Of a DNA stretch of 64,000 bases, positions 33,420 through 42,028 are shown in pieces (position 1 is the first letter of the stretch; every line of letters begins with the position of its first letter). Source of the stretch: Paenibacillus albus (GTDB taxonomy: Bacteria; Bacillota; Bacilli; Paenibacillales; Paenibacillaceae); contig NZ_CP034437.1 in assembly GCF_003952225.1 (NCBI RefSeq), positions 1,159,501-1,223,500 on the forward strand. Direction: 5' to 3'. A program made the position numbers and the translations under genes. Below the pieces are notes generated by a model that ran no database searches, was not told the origin of the DNA, and saw only the letters and a program-made list of their open reading frames with translations.

Positions 33420-34505
33420 CTATCCCCTCACAGCGGTCCTCGTACTTTCGCCGAATACCACTTTCGTCGCGAGGCGGATGGTCTCGTAAGCGCGGTCCGG
33501 CTTGCTCAGCCGCTGCAGCAATTGCTCCGTAGCTCGCAGGCCGAGTTGGTGCTCGTCGTGCGCCACCGTCGTCAGCGTGTAACCGAGGAACTCCGCTTCC
33601 TCAATCTGGTCAAAGCCCGAGACGGCCATGTCGCCCGGGATGGATTTGCCGATCTCGCCGGCGTACTTAATGACGTTAAGCGCGATCTTGTCGTTGACGC
33701 AGACGAATGCGTCAGGCAGCTCCTTCATCTCTTTCAGCGAGCGTGTGAACCCTTCATAGTTCTGGAAGCCATCCGCGCTTGCCGACGTGATGCAATAAGC
33801 CGGATTTATGGGCAGGCCGGCATCGAAGTGCGCGCGCTGAAAGCCGAACCAGCGCTCCATGAAGCTGCGGCAGGAGCTGATATCGCCGATAAAGCCGAGC
33901 TCCCGATGGCCAGATGCAATGAGCTGACTCGTAATTTGGTAGATGCTGTCCTCATTCTCCATGAACACGACATCTGTCTCGAGACCGGAGAGCGGAAGCT
34001 CCGGATTAATGTTAATAAATACTTTCGGAATCGGGAGCTGAAGAAGCGCCTCCGTGTATGGCTTGTCCATGCTGCCAGCTACAATAAAGCCGGCAATATC
34101 ACCGCTTGTCAATACGGCGGGCAGCACAAGCGCGTCGATATCTTCGTTCTTCACGAAGCTAATCTTCATCTCGTAGCCGTTGCCGCTCGTAATTTCCTCA
34201 ACGCCGCTCATCACGTTCATCCAGAAGCCTGTGCCGTGATACAGCTGATGCTTCGTAATATAAGCGATGCTCTTCGGCTTGCCAGCCGAGCTACCTTCAG
34301 AGGAAGGAGACTGCGCAGCTACGATTGGCTTTACCTTCTTATAGCCCATCGCAATCGCCTGCTCGATGACTCGTCGCTTGGTTTCGGTTGTAATGCTGGG
34401 ATGGTCGTTAAGCGCCTTGGAGACCGTGTTTCGGGAAAGGCCGAGACTTAACGAAATATCGTGGGTCGTCACCTTTTTGCTCAAACGTATCAATCCTTTG
34501 GTCAT
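33420..34505 (-). CDS. LacI-family transcriptional regulator
   Basis: A 361-residue regulator: the N-terminal LacI HTH (VTTHDISLSLGLSRNTVSKA then LNDHPSIT), hinge, and periplasmic-binding-like effector domain with IAGFIVAGSM, ELGFIGDISSC and AVSGFDQIEEAEFLGY. ATG 34505 has AAGGA upstream; TTG 34484 is an alternative with its own AAAGGA. It is divergent from the secreted glycanase gene, so repression of that gene by a sugar-responsive LacI protein is the natural model. The operator may be the palindrome centred at 34778 or the one at 34562. Confidence 0.92.
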   Translation of the reverse strand: MTKGLIRLSKKVTTHDISLSLGLSRNTVSKALNDHPSITTETKRRVIEQAIAMGYKKVKPIVAAQSPSSEGSSAGKPKSIAYITKHQLYHGTGFWMNVMSGVEEITSGNGYEMKISFVKNEDIDALVLPAVLTSGDIAGFIVAGSMDKPYTEALLQLPIPKVFININPELPLSGLETDVVFMENEDSIYQITSQLIASGHRELGFIGDISSCRSFMERWFGFQRAHFDAGLPINPAYCITSASADGFQNYEGFTRSLKEMKELPDAFVCVNDKIALNVIKYAGEIGKSIPGDMAVSGFDQIEEAEFLGYTLTTVAHDEHQLGLRATEQLLQRLSKPDRAYETIRLATKVVFGESTRTAVRG

Positions 34506-34561
34506 AGAGTCCTTGGTTCAATTGTAGAATAGCAATACGGTTTGTCAATAAACAAAATAAC

Positions 34562-34583
34562 AAATTTGTAACATTACAAATTT
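34562..34583. promoter_or_regulatory. Perfect palindrome upstream of the LacI gene
   Basis: AAATTTGTAA / TTACAAATTT arms separated by CA. It lies 57 nt from the LacI start and could be an autoregulatory operator, although it lacks the central CG typical of LacI sites. A related TTGTTACAAAA lies near 34688. Confidence 0.5.
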
Positions 34584-34771
34584 AAGGTAATATTGAACGA
34601 AAGTCTTATTTACAGATACAATACAGTTACATTATAATCGGAAATGACAGAAAATATTACATAATTGAGAATAGTGTAAACTTAACTTGTTACAAAATAG
34701 CCGACAAAAGGAGGGCATTGAGTAAATTTACCTTACTGGCGCATCTGGAGACGTTGTTATTTCAGTATTTA

Positions 34772-34785
34772 TGTAAGCGCTTAAA
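34772..34785. promoter_or_regulatory. cre-like / LacI-type operator before the glycanase gene
   Basis: TGTAAGCGCTTAAA matches the CcpA cre consensus TGWNANCGNTNNCA with one mismatch and contains the perfect core TAAGCGCTTA. It may bind CcpA, the divergent LacI regulator, or both. Confidence 0.6.
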
Positions 34786-34809
34786 TACAAAACAGAGGGG
34801 AACGAAGAT

Positions 34810-37164
34810 ATGAACAGGACTCGCCGATTGGCCGCAGTATTCATCATTATAAGTATGATTGCAGCAATACTCGCTGTACCTGCAAGCGCGACAGCAACTG
34901 CCGACACAGCAATGCTCAATTTCGAAAATGGTACGCAAAGCTTTACAGGTACAGGAGGCGCTTCGCTCTCTGCCAGCAGTGAACAGGCATACGCAGGCGC
35001 GCAGTCGCTGAAGATGAGCGTAAATGTAACGGGGGCATCGACAAGTCCGTTTGCGAAGCTAAGCAACCCGGCTGGACTCACCGCGGGCAGCACCTACGAG
35101 TTTCATATCTGGGTGCCAAGCGGCGCGAATATTGCAGGTGTTCAGCCGTACATGATGGACAAGAATTGGTCCTGGACGGGATCGCTTGTCTCTTACAGCA
35201 ACTTGACGAAAGACAGCTGGAATACGCTCAGCCTTACGATTCCAGCAGCTGCTTCAAACCCCTTTAACGAGCTTGGCGTTCAGCTGCAAACAAGCGGCGA
35301 CTTTAACGGCAGCATCTACATCGACAGCATCGGCCTTGTAGGCGGTACGACCGTCCCGGCTCCAAGCCCGGCAAGCCTGAGCGATCTTCGTGTGAATGGC
35401 GTGACTGTAGCCGGCTTCTCGGACACGAAGCTCTCCTATATCGCACATGTTCCAAGCAGCACTACTTCCGCAAGCATAACCGCAACAACTACGGATCCCG
35501 AAGCGGCAGCTGCAATTAGCGGCGGAGGCGAGCTTTCATTAGGCGAGAATGAAGTGTCCGTGCTCGTGACGGCGAAGGACTTAACGACTAAGACGTACAC
35601 GATTAAGCTGATCCGCGACCTGCCGGGCGGTGGCAACAATCACATCTCTGTACAAGGCACGAATTTCTACGCAGGCCATGAGCCGATCTGGTTCAACGGG
35701 GCGAATACGCCATGGGATAACTGGAATGATTTTGGCGGCGACTTCGATTACAGCTTCTGGGATACGCATTTCGGACAACTTCACGACAATGGCGTCAATG
35801 CGACGCGCGTCTGGATTACGAGCAACGGTGAGGTTGGTATTGATATTGATGAGTCTGGCCATGTGTCTGGCGCAACAGCGGCACATTGGAATGATCTCGA
35901 CAGCTTGTTCTACCTGGCTCAGAAGCATGGCGTCTATATTATGGCAACGCTGATGTCGTTTGACCATATGAAGGATTCGCATCCGAACTATAACAGCTGG
36001 CGTAACATGCTGATGAACGACGAGAACATCGACTCGTATGTGACGAACTACGTCATCCCGTTCACGAATCGCTATAAGGACAACCCGTACCTCTGGTCGA
36101 TCGACTTCATGAATGAACCGGATTGGGTTTATGAAGAGAGCAAGCTGCCTTGGGAACAGCTGCAGAAGCTGTTCGCGAAGGAAAGTGTTGCGGTTCATGA
36201 GAACAGCGATGTGCTGACGACGGTCGGTATCGCAATGGTGAAATACAACAGCGGTACATGTACGGAAGGCTGCCAAGGCAACAAAGTCGGTGATACAGAG
36301 CTGATGGGTGCAGCAGGAGGCAACCCGGACGCGAAGCTGGACTTCTGGGCGCCGCACTATTACGACTGGATGGGACAGTATTGGGGCGTTCCGATGTATA
36401 TGACACCTGAACAGTTCGGCCTGAGTGCAGATCGTCCGGCAGTTATTGGTGAGACGGCAGCACTTGGCACAGCTGGGCATACGCTGGAGCAGGATTATTT
36501 TAGCGCATATGCGAACGGCTGGCAGGGCTTAATGCCTTGGACGTCCAACGGTGTGGACGGGCTTGGTGATCTGACGAAAGTCGGACCTGCGGCAAGCAGC
36601 TTCTACAGCCAGCATCCGTCGCTCGTCTTCCCGCCGATCCGCTCAAACGATGCATCCTTAAGCGATTTGCAGATTGACGGCTCAACAGTCGCGGGTTTCT
36701 CGCCGGCTGCACTTAGCTACAACGTCGAAGTGCCGATCAAGACGAAGGAAGTGACAGTAACGGCGACAGCGGCTGACGCGAAGTCAGCGGTAACGATAGT
36801 TGGCGGCACGAAGTTGAAAAAGATCCCGAACACGTTGACCGTTCTTGTTACCGCAGAGGATGGCACGCAGCGTACGTATACACTGACAGTTAACCGCGTT
36901 AAATCTAATGTTGCTTCGCTTAGCGATCTGCAAGTAGATGGTGCAACAATCGAGGGTTTTAATCCGGATGTGCTCTCCTATTCGATTCAAGTACCGAGCG
37001 GGACAACATCGGTAGCCGTAACGGCTGCAGCACTTGATTCGCAGACAAAGGTGCACATTAACAGCGTGAAGAAACTAAAGGCCGGCGCGAATACAATTAC
37101 GGTGCGCGTGAAGGCCGAAGACGGCACAGAGCTGACGTACAGCATTATTGTAACTCGGGGTTAA
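34810..37164 (+). CDS. Secreted GH5-like glycanase with CBM and cadherin-like domains
   Basis: A 784-residue exported enzyme. After a signal peptide (residues 1-31) come a CBM-like beta-sandwich (about 36-180), a cadherin-like domain (190-272), a GH5-like (alpha/beta)8 catalytic domain (about 283-600) and two more cadherin-like domains (614-697, 698-784). The probable acid/base is Glu436 in SIDFMNEPDW and the nucleophile Glu548 in AVIGETAALG, as in GH5 mannanases and endoglucanases. GAGGGG precedes the ATG. No anchor motif, so it is likely released. Activity on beta-mannan or beta-glucan is inferred. It is divergent from LacI and precedes a sensor/importer locus. Confidence 0.85.
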   Translation: MNRTRRLAAVFIIISMIAAILAVPASATATADTAMLNFENGTQSFTGTGGASLSASSEQAYAGAQSLKMSVNVTGASTSPFAKLSNPAGLTAGSTYEFHIWVPSGANIAGVQPYMMDKNWSWTGSLVSYSNLTKDSWNTLSLTIPAAASNPFNELGVQLQTSGDFNGSIYIDSIGLVGGTTVPAPSPASLSDLRVNGVTVAGFSDTKLSYIAHVPSSTTSASITATTTDPEAAAAISGGGELSLGENEVSVLVTAKDLTTKTYTIKLIRDLPGGGNNHISVQGTNFYAGHEPIWFNGANTPWDNWNDFGGDFDYSFWDTHFGQLHDNGVNATRVWITSNGEVGIDIDESGHVSGATAAHWNDLDSLFYLAQKHGVYIMATLMSFDHMKDSHPNYNSWRNMLMNDENIDSYVTNYVIPFTNRYKDNPYLWSIDFMNEPDWVYEESKLPWEQLQKLFAKESVAVHENSDVLTTVGIAMVKYNSGTCTEGCQGNKVGDTELMGAAGGNPDAKLDFWAPHYYDWMGQYWGVPMYMTPEQFGLSADRPAVIGETAALGTAGHTLEQDYFSAYANGWQGLMPWTSNGVDGLGDLTKVGPAASSFYSQHPSLVFPPIRSNDASLSDLQIDGSTVAGFSPAALSYNVEVPIKTKEVTVTATAADAKSAVTIVGGTKLKKIPNTLTVLVTAEDGTQRTYTLTVNRVKSNVASLSDLQVDGATIEGFNPDVLSYSIQVPSGTTSVAVTAAALDSQTKVHINSVKKLKAGANTITVRVKAEDGTELTYSIIVTRG

Positions 37165-37465
37165 CTCTCCTCCTTGTACTCGCGGCTAGCTGTATCATCA
37201 TTACTCGGGGCTAATGGCCATCATGGTTGCACACAGCTAAGCCCTATCTCCATCATCATCACCGTTATCAAAATCATCATCATGGAAGGCTGGTCCGAAG
37301 GTCATTATTGACTGCAGGGCCGGCCTTCAGTAGTCATGGGCATGCAGGAAATGGATTGACGCGAAGATGCTGGATTACGTAAAATGATGAAAAATCAGAC
37401 AGAACTGTTAATTATCCAACAAATATGCAACAGATTATGGCTCATGCTGCTGTGAGGGGGACAAC
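37165..37465 (+). other. Intergenic region before the YesMN-type sensor kinase
   Basis: About 300 nt with no supported gene. It holds short CAT/ATC-rich stretches and an imperfect hairpin at about 37284-37327 (GAAGGCTGGTCC / GGGCCGGCCTTC) without a T tract. The last 25 nt carry a GTGAGGGGG site for the kinase. Confidence 0.5.
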
Positions 37466-39217
37466 TTGGTGCTGCCTAAATCATCGTACTCGCTAAAGAA
37501 CAGAGCCTACTTCTTCCTCGTGCTCAGTTCGATCATTCCTCTTGCCCTAATCGGCTATATTTCCTATATTTCTATGATTTCTTTACTGAACACCAATATT
37601 GATGACGGTATTCGCAGCAATATGAAGCAGATTCAGATCAGCACCAGCAATGTGTTCACCAATCTGGAGGACTCCGCGCTGCAGCTGGCGATGTATAACG
37701 GCAGAGTCGCCGATGATATTGAGACGTATATCGATACAGATGATTACCTCACCAAATATGAGAAGAAGAAGGCGGTTATTGAGAGCATTTCGCTCATCAA
37801 CGCCGCGAAGCCGGACATCGGCCTCATTTTCTTCTATCACGCGGGCATGCATCAAGTCATGTTCGAGAATCAGAGCGTGCAGGATGGGTTCCGCTTATCG
37901 AATCTTCCAACGCTAGCACACGGCATTAACGCCACGTTCTACGGGCCGCATCAGACGATGAAATCAACCAAGGACAGCATTGTGTTCTCGGTCGCACGCA
38001 AAGTAAATCTCATTGAAGGCGCAGATCTTTATGTCTACATGGAGACAAGCATTAAATTATTCGAGGATTTACTTAAATCTCAGCAGTACAAGCTCGCGGT
38101 AACTTCCATTATGCTTAATTCTCAGGGCAAAGTGATGTACAGCCAGGGACAGAAGGATTTTCCGCTGGGCTCCTATATTGATATCAGCAAACTAGACGGG
38201 ACGGGTAAAACCGACTCTATTAAGAAAGGCTACTATATCTTCGCAGAGCAAGGCGAGCAGGGCTGGTACATTCTATCGGCGGTCGAGAAGAAAGCGTACA
38301 GCTCAGACGTGCGTAAGTGGATGGGCAAATTCGCGCTGCTGGCCGTACTGTCGATTGCAATCAGTTTATTGCTGGGTCTATCTATCTGGAGGGTCGTATA
38401 TAGGCCGCTGCGTACGATTCACCGCGAGATTACGCTGTTATCCCATAATAAGTTTCACTCCGAATTGAAAACGACGGGCATAACGGAGTTCGACGGCTTG
38501 CTCGTTCAATTTCATGTGATGAAGGACAAGATCTCGGATCTGTTTAAGGAGCTTGAAGAGAAGGAACGGAAGAAACGGGCGGTCGAGGTGGAGAAGCTGC
38601 TTCACCAGATTAACCCGCACTTCCTGCACAATACGCTCAATACGGTGCAATGGCTGGCACGGATGAACGGACAGGACGAGATTGACCGGCTTGTCGCGCT
38701 GTTTACAAGAGTGCTGCATTACAACCTTGGCAAAGAAGGGGGCATCGTCTCCTTGAACGAAGAGGCAGAGGCGCTTCAGAATTACGTCGATTTGCAGCGA
38801 ATTCGGTATGCGTACCATTTTGACGTACAGATCAAGGTCGATCCGACACTGGGCGACGCTGCGGTACCGCGCTTTATTATGCAGCCGATTGTGGAGAATG
38901 CGATCTACCATGGGCTGAAGGATGAGAGCGGCTATATCCAGATCAACGCGTATGAAGAAGCGGGCAAGCTTATTATCACGGTGCAGGACAATGGCGCAGG
39001 CATGACGGAGCCGGAGATCGCGAGGCTGCTTGAGCCGCAGGCGGATGCGCATAAGAAGGTCGGCATGGGGATTGGTCTTAGCTATGTCCGGGATATGCTT
39101 GAAGTCAATTACGGAAGCGCTGCTTCCATGGAGATTATAGGCGAGAAGGATCTGGGAACGACCTTCAAGCTCACGCTTCCGATTAGCCGCAGCATGATAG
39201 AGGGGGAGTCGCGATGA
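37466..39217 (+). CDS. Sensor histidine kinase, YesM family
   Basis: A 583-residue membrane kinase. An N-terminal TM helix (AYFFLVLSSIIPLALIGYIS) is followed by an extracellular sensor of about 250 residues, a second TM (FALLAVLSIAISLLLGLSIW) and a HAMP-like linker. The His-kinase core has HQINPHFLHNTLNTVQW with the probable phosphorylated His385, and ATPase motifs VENAIYHGL, VQDNGAGM and GMGIGLSYVRDML. The start is TTG after GAGGGGG. Its last 4 nt overlap the response-regulator start. It probably senses a sugar made by the upstream glycanase. Confidence 0.93.
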   Translation: MVLPKSSYSLKNRAYFFLVLSSIIPLALIGYISYISMISLLNTNIDDGIRSNMKQIQISTSNVFTNLEDSALQLAMYNGRVADDIETYIDTDDYLTKYEKKKAVIESISLINAAKPDIGLIFFYHAGMHQVMFENQSVQDGFRLSNLPTLAHGINATFYGPHQTMKSTKDSIVFSVARKVNLIEGADLYVYMETSIKLFEDLLKSQQYKLAVTSIMLNSQGKVMYSQGQKDFPLGSYIDISKLDGTGKTDSIKKGYYIFAEQGEQGWYILSAVEKKAYSSDVRKWMGKFALLAVLSIAISLLLGLSIWRVVYRPLRTIHREITLLSHNKFHSELKTTGITEFDGLLVQFHVMKDKISDLFKELEEKERKKRAVEVEKLLHQINPHFLHNTLNTVQWLARMNGQDEIDRLVALFTRVLHYNLGKEGGIVSLNEEAEALQNYVDLQRIRYAYHFDVQIKVDPTLGDAAVPRFIMQPIVENAIYHGLKDESGYIQINAYEEAGKLIITVQDNGAGMTEPEIARLLEPQADAHKKVGMGIGLSYVRDMLEVNYGSAASMEIIGEKDLGTTFKLTLPISRSMIEGESR

Positions 39218-39987
39218 TGAAGACATTAATTGTAGATGACGAGATATTCGTGCGAAAAGGGCTCATCTCTGTGCTGCCATGGCAGAAATTCGGCTTTAAG
39301 ATCATAGGCGAAGCGAGCGGCGGCGAGAAGGCGCTGGAGTTTCTGGCTAATAATCGCGTCGATATTGCTTTTATGGACCTCACGATGCCGGGCATGTCGG
39401 GCTTCGAATTGATGAAGGCGGCGCGGGATGCTTACCCAGAGCTCAAGGTGGTCGTGCTGACCTGCCATCAGGATTTCAACTATATCCAAGATGCAATGCG
39501 CCTTGGCGCAATTGATTATATTGTGAAGACGCAGCTTGAGAAAGAGACGCTTGATGATGTGCTCGAGAGAATCTCAGCTCGCATTCGGCATGACAGCAAG
39601 GAACGGGGCAGCTTCATGTCAGCGCCGACCTTCGTGAATGATCAAGGCAAGCGCTACTCGGACGAGGTAGTTGCCAGCATTAACAATGCGATTCAGTACT
39701 TAAACGATCATTTGTTTGATGGCATTAATCAAGAGGAAGTGGCCAAAGCGGTCAATATGAGCCGAGGCTACTTTAGCGTTTGTTTCAAGGACATTACGGG
39801 AACGCCGTTCAGCGATTACCTAAGAGGGCTTAAGCTGAGCAATGCGGAGATGCTGCTGCGCAAGACGGCAAAGCCGATCTATGTCATTGCGGACCAGCTG
39901 GGCTTCCAAGACGAGAAGTATTTCAGCAAGCTGTTTCGGGAGCATAACGGCATGACGCCATCGGAATATCGGGAGCGAAACCGTTAA
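39214..39987 (+). CDS. AraC-type response regulator, YesN family
   Basis: A 257-residue regulator: a receiver domain with the acidic patch LIVDDEIF and phosphoacceptor Asp55 in DIAFMDLTMPG, and lysine in DYIVKTQLEK; then a C-terminal AraC domain (INQEEVAKAVNMSRGYFSV; PIYVIADQLGFQDEKYFSKL). It overlaps the kinase gene by 4 nt. It is followed by a terminator and the binding-protein operon, its likely target. Confidence 0.95.
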   Translation: MMKTLIVDDEIFVRKGLISVLPWQKFGFKIIGEASGGEKALEFLANNRVDIAFMDLTMPGMSGFELMKAARDAYPELKVVVLTCHQDFNYIQDAMRLGAIDYIVKTQLEKETLDDVLERISARIRHDSKERGSFMSAPTFVNDQGKRYSDEVVASINNAIQYLNDHLFDGINQEEVAKAVNMSRGYFSVCFKDITGTPFSDYLRGLKLSNAEMLLRKTAKPIYVIADQLGFQDEKYFSKLFREHNGMTPSEYRERNR

Positions 39988-40000
39988 AATTACACATGTT

Positions 40001-40014
40001 CGTAAACGCTTTCA
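40001..40014. promoter_or_regulatory. cre-like box 1 before the second LplABC operon
   Basis: CGTAAACGCTTTCA matches TGWNANCGNTNNCA with one mismatch. It lies 170 nt upstream of the binding-protein gene, close to a second box. Confidence 0.55.
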
Positions 40015-40056
40015 TGCGCAAGAGAAACTTTTCATCAGTTAGTAGGAATGTTGTCA

Positions 40057-40070
40057 TGTAAACGCCTGCA
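40057..40070. promoter_or_regulatory. cre-like box 2 before the second LplABC operon
   Basis: TGTAAACGCCTGCA has one mismatch to the CcpA consensus. It is 43 nt after box 1 (56 nt centre to centre), so the two sites could be bridged. Confidence 0.55.
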
Positions 40071-40096
40071 AGTGATGACCAAACTCCCATTAGTTG

Positions 40097-40130
40097 AGGA
40101 AGATCGTCTATCCCGCGATCTTCCTCCTTT
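40097..40130 (+). terminator. Hairpin after the response-regulator gene
   Basis: A perfect 10-bp stem (AGGAAGATCG / CGATCTTCCT) with a 9-nt loop; the following CCTTT tail is weak, so termination may be incomplete. Confidence 0.6.
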
Positions 40131-40182
40131 CATTTAGTATAGAGACAAGCAAGTCATACTACTCAAGGCTTAGGGGATTCAA

Positions 40183-41940
40183 GTGAAAAAGAAACTAAAA
40201 GCAGTAGCATCTGTATCACTGGTCACCGCACTTATGTTAACAAGCGCAGCTTGCGGCAATTCGAACGACGGGGGCAATACAAAAGACGGCAATACAGCAG
40301 AGAATAACGCGCAAACGACAAATGCGGGCGCGAACAACAGCGGCAATGCAAACAGCACGAACGACAAGGCGGCAAATACGGCCGCGCCTGCCGAGAAGCC
40401 GGATCCGTTTAGCAAAATGTCGGAGATGGTCGAGTTCACGACAGGCATCTCGCTCTCTGCCGATACGAAACCGCCTGCAGGCGAAAGCTTCGAGAACAAC
40501 GATGTCGAGAAGTGGTTCGAGCAGAATTTGAACGTGAAGCCGAAGATGGCATGGTCCACAAGCGACCAGAACTTCGCTTTCGAGCAGAAGATCAGCCTCT
40601 TGATCGCAGCGAATAACATTCCAGATGTCCTGTCCATAAGCGTGGACCCGAACGGACTCAGCATTCTGAAGAAGCTCATCAAGGCAGATATGATTGAAGA
40701 TCTGACGCAAGTGTATAACGATTACGGTTCACAGAACTTGAAGGACAGCATCGGGCTTGGCGGGCCAGATGCGCTGAAATCCGTGTCCTCGGACGGTAAG
40801 CTGTACGCGATTCCGTCGATCGCAGACGTTGAGACAGCGATTCCGGTTATCTGGACGCGTAAAGATTGGCTGGACCAAGTGGGACTCCCTGAGCCGCAAA
40901 CGCTGGATGATGTAGAGACGACGCTGAAAGCATTCAAGGATAAATTCGGTGCGGGCGTGCTTCCGTCGCAGCAGAATATTTTCGGAGCAGATACAGCTTC
41001 CTTCGATTTCGTATTCGGCGCGTACAACTCGTATCCGGGACAATGGATCAGAACGGCAGACGGCAGCGTGGGCTATGGCTCCGTACAGCCTGAGATGAAA
41101 GGCGCGCTGGAGCGTCTTGCGAAGTGGTACAAGGACGGGCTGGTTGCGAAGGACTTCATTATGAACGACAGCAACAAAGCGGTAGAAGCGATTGCGAAGG
41201 GCAAAGCCGGCGTGTTCGAAGGCGCATGGTGGGCAACATGGTATCCGCTGCCGGATTCGGTGAAGAACGATCATAATGCGAACTGGCAAGCGACAGTACT
41301 TAAAGGTGTAGACGGCATTGCGCACGCGAAGGGCTACGGCGCCGTGAGATCGTTCGTTGTTGTGAAGAAGGGCTTCAAGCATCCGGAAGCCATCATGAAG
41401 ATGCTGAACTATGCACAAGAGGCGAATACGAAGAAGCTGGACTGGTACAACAAGCTAACGATCGACGAAGGCGCGAAGTACTTGAACGCGAAGATGCCTT
41501 TGCTGCCTGTAAGTGTCAGCGCCAAAGATCCGCATGAAATTACAGTTCGCTACAAAGCGATCATGGACGTTGTAAACGGTAAGACGAAGATGGAAGATGC
41601 AGATCCAGAGACGAAAGTACAAGCGACTTCGATTCTGAACTACAACAAGGCAGCGGATAAATTCGCGGATATGGGATTGTGGAGCCTTGCGAACCAGTTC
41701 GCGGTTGGTGCAGCCGGCCTTGTGAAGAATCCGGTTCAGCAGACGCTTCCTGCATTTATCGGTTCGACCGACCTGATGCAGAAGAAGAAAGCATCGCTTG
41801 ATGATCTGGAGAAGAAGACGTTCCTTGAGATCATTACCGGCAAGAAATCTATTGATGAGTTCGACAAGTTCGTAGAGCAATGGAACAGCATGGGCGGTAA
41901 AGACATTACGGCTGAAGTGAATGGCATCGTAGGCCAATAA
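40183..41940 (+). CDS. Extracellular solute-binding lipoprotein of the second LplABC importer
   Basis: A 585-residue binding protein. The signal ends in LMLTSAACGNSND, giving a lipid-anchored cysteine; a 50-residue Asn/Thr/Ala-rich tether follows. The body has the family fold (NLNVKPKMAWSTSDQNF, LIAANNIPDVLSISVD, SDGKLYAIPSIADVETAIPV). The GTG start at 40183 follows AGGGG. It is downstream of a YesMN pair and of two cre-like boxes. With the nearby secreted glycanase it likely binds a beta-linked oligosaccharide. Confidence 0.92.
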   Translation: MKKKLKAVASVSLVTALMLTSAACGNSNDGGNTKDGNTAENNAQTTNAGANNSGNANSTNDKAANTAAPAEKPDPFSKMSEMVEFTTGISLSADTKPPAGESFENNDVEKWFEQNLNVKPKMAWSTSDQNFAFEQKISLLIAANNIPDVLSISVDPNGLSILKKLIKADMIEDLTQVYNDYGSQNLKDSIGLGGPDALKSVSSDGKLYAIPSIADVETAIPVIWTRKDWLDQVGLPEPQTLDDVETTLKAFKDKFGAGVLPSQQNIFGADTASFDFVFGAYNSYPGQWIRTADGSVGYGSVQPEMKGALERLAKWYKDGLVAKDFIMNDSNKAVEAIAKGKAGVFEGAWWATWYPLPDSVKNDHNANWQATVLKGVDGIAHAKGYGAVRSFVVVKKGFKHPEAIMKMLNYAQEANTKKLDWYNKLTIDEGAKYLNAKMPLLPVSVSAKDPHEITVRYKAIMDVVNGKTKMEDADPETKVQATSILNYNKAADKFADMGLWSLANQFAVGAAGLVKNPVQQTLPAFIGSTDLMQKKKASLDDLEKKTFLEIITGKKSIDEFDKFVEQWNSMGGKDITAEVNGIVGQ

Positions 41941-41961
41941 GGATTACGGATCATTAACAAG

Positions 41962-41997
41962 TGCTGAGCTTGCTGCTTGGCTTATAGCGGCTCAGCA
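41962..41997 (+). other. Intercistronic hairpin after the binding-protein gene
   Basis: TGCTGAGC / GCTCAGCA arms separated by 20 nt, 22 nt past the stop and 32 nt before the permease start, with no T tract. Such hairpins often stabilise binding-protein mRNA and lower permease output. Confidence 0.55.
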
Positions 41998-42028
41998 TTT
42001 GTTTGATTCGAACTGGGGTGAACTTATA

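Larger units (their letters stand above)
34506..34809. other. Divergent regulatory region between LacI and glycanase genes
   Basis: A 304-nt A/T-rich region. It holds the palindrome at 34562-34583, a cre-like box at 34772-34785, and an AAAGGAGGG site at 34707-34715 just before a 31-codon open frame (TTG 34718 to TGA 34813) that overlaps the glycanase ATG. No other gene seen. Confidence 0.55.

Noticed and set aside
37284-37327. Imperfect GC-rich hairpin as a terminator of the glycanase gene.
   Set aside because: It has mismatches and no T tract; it may be chance.
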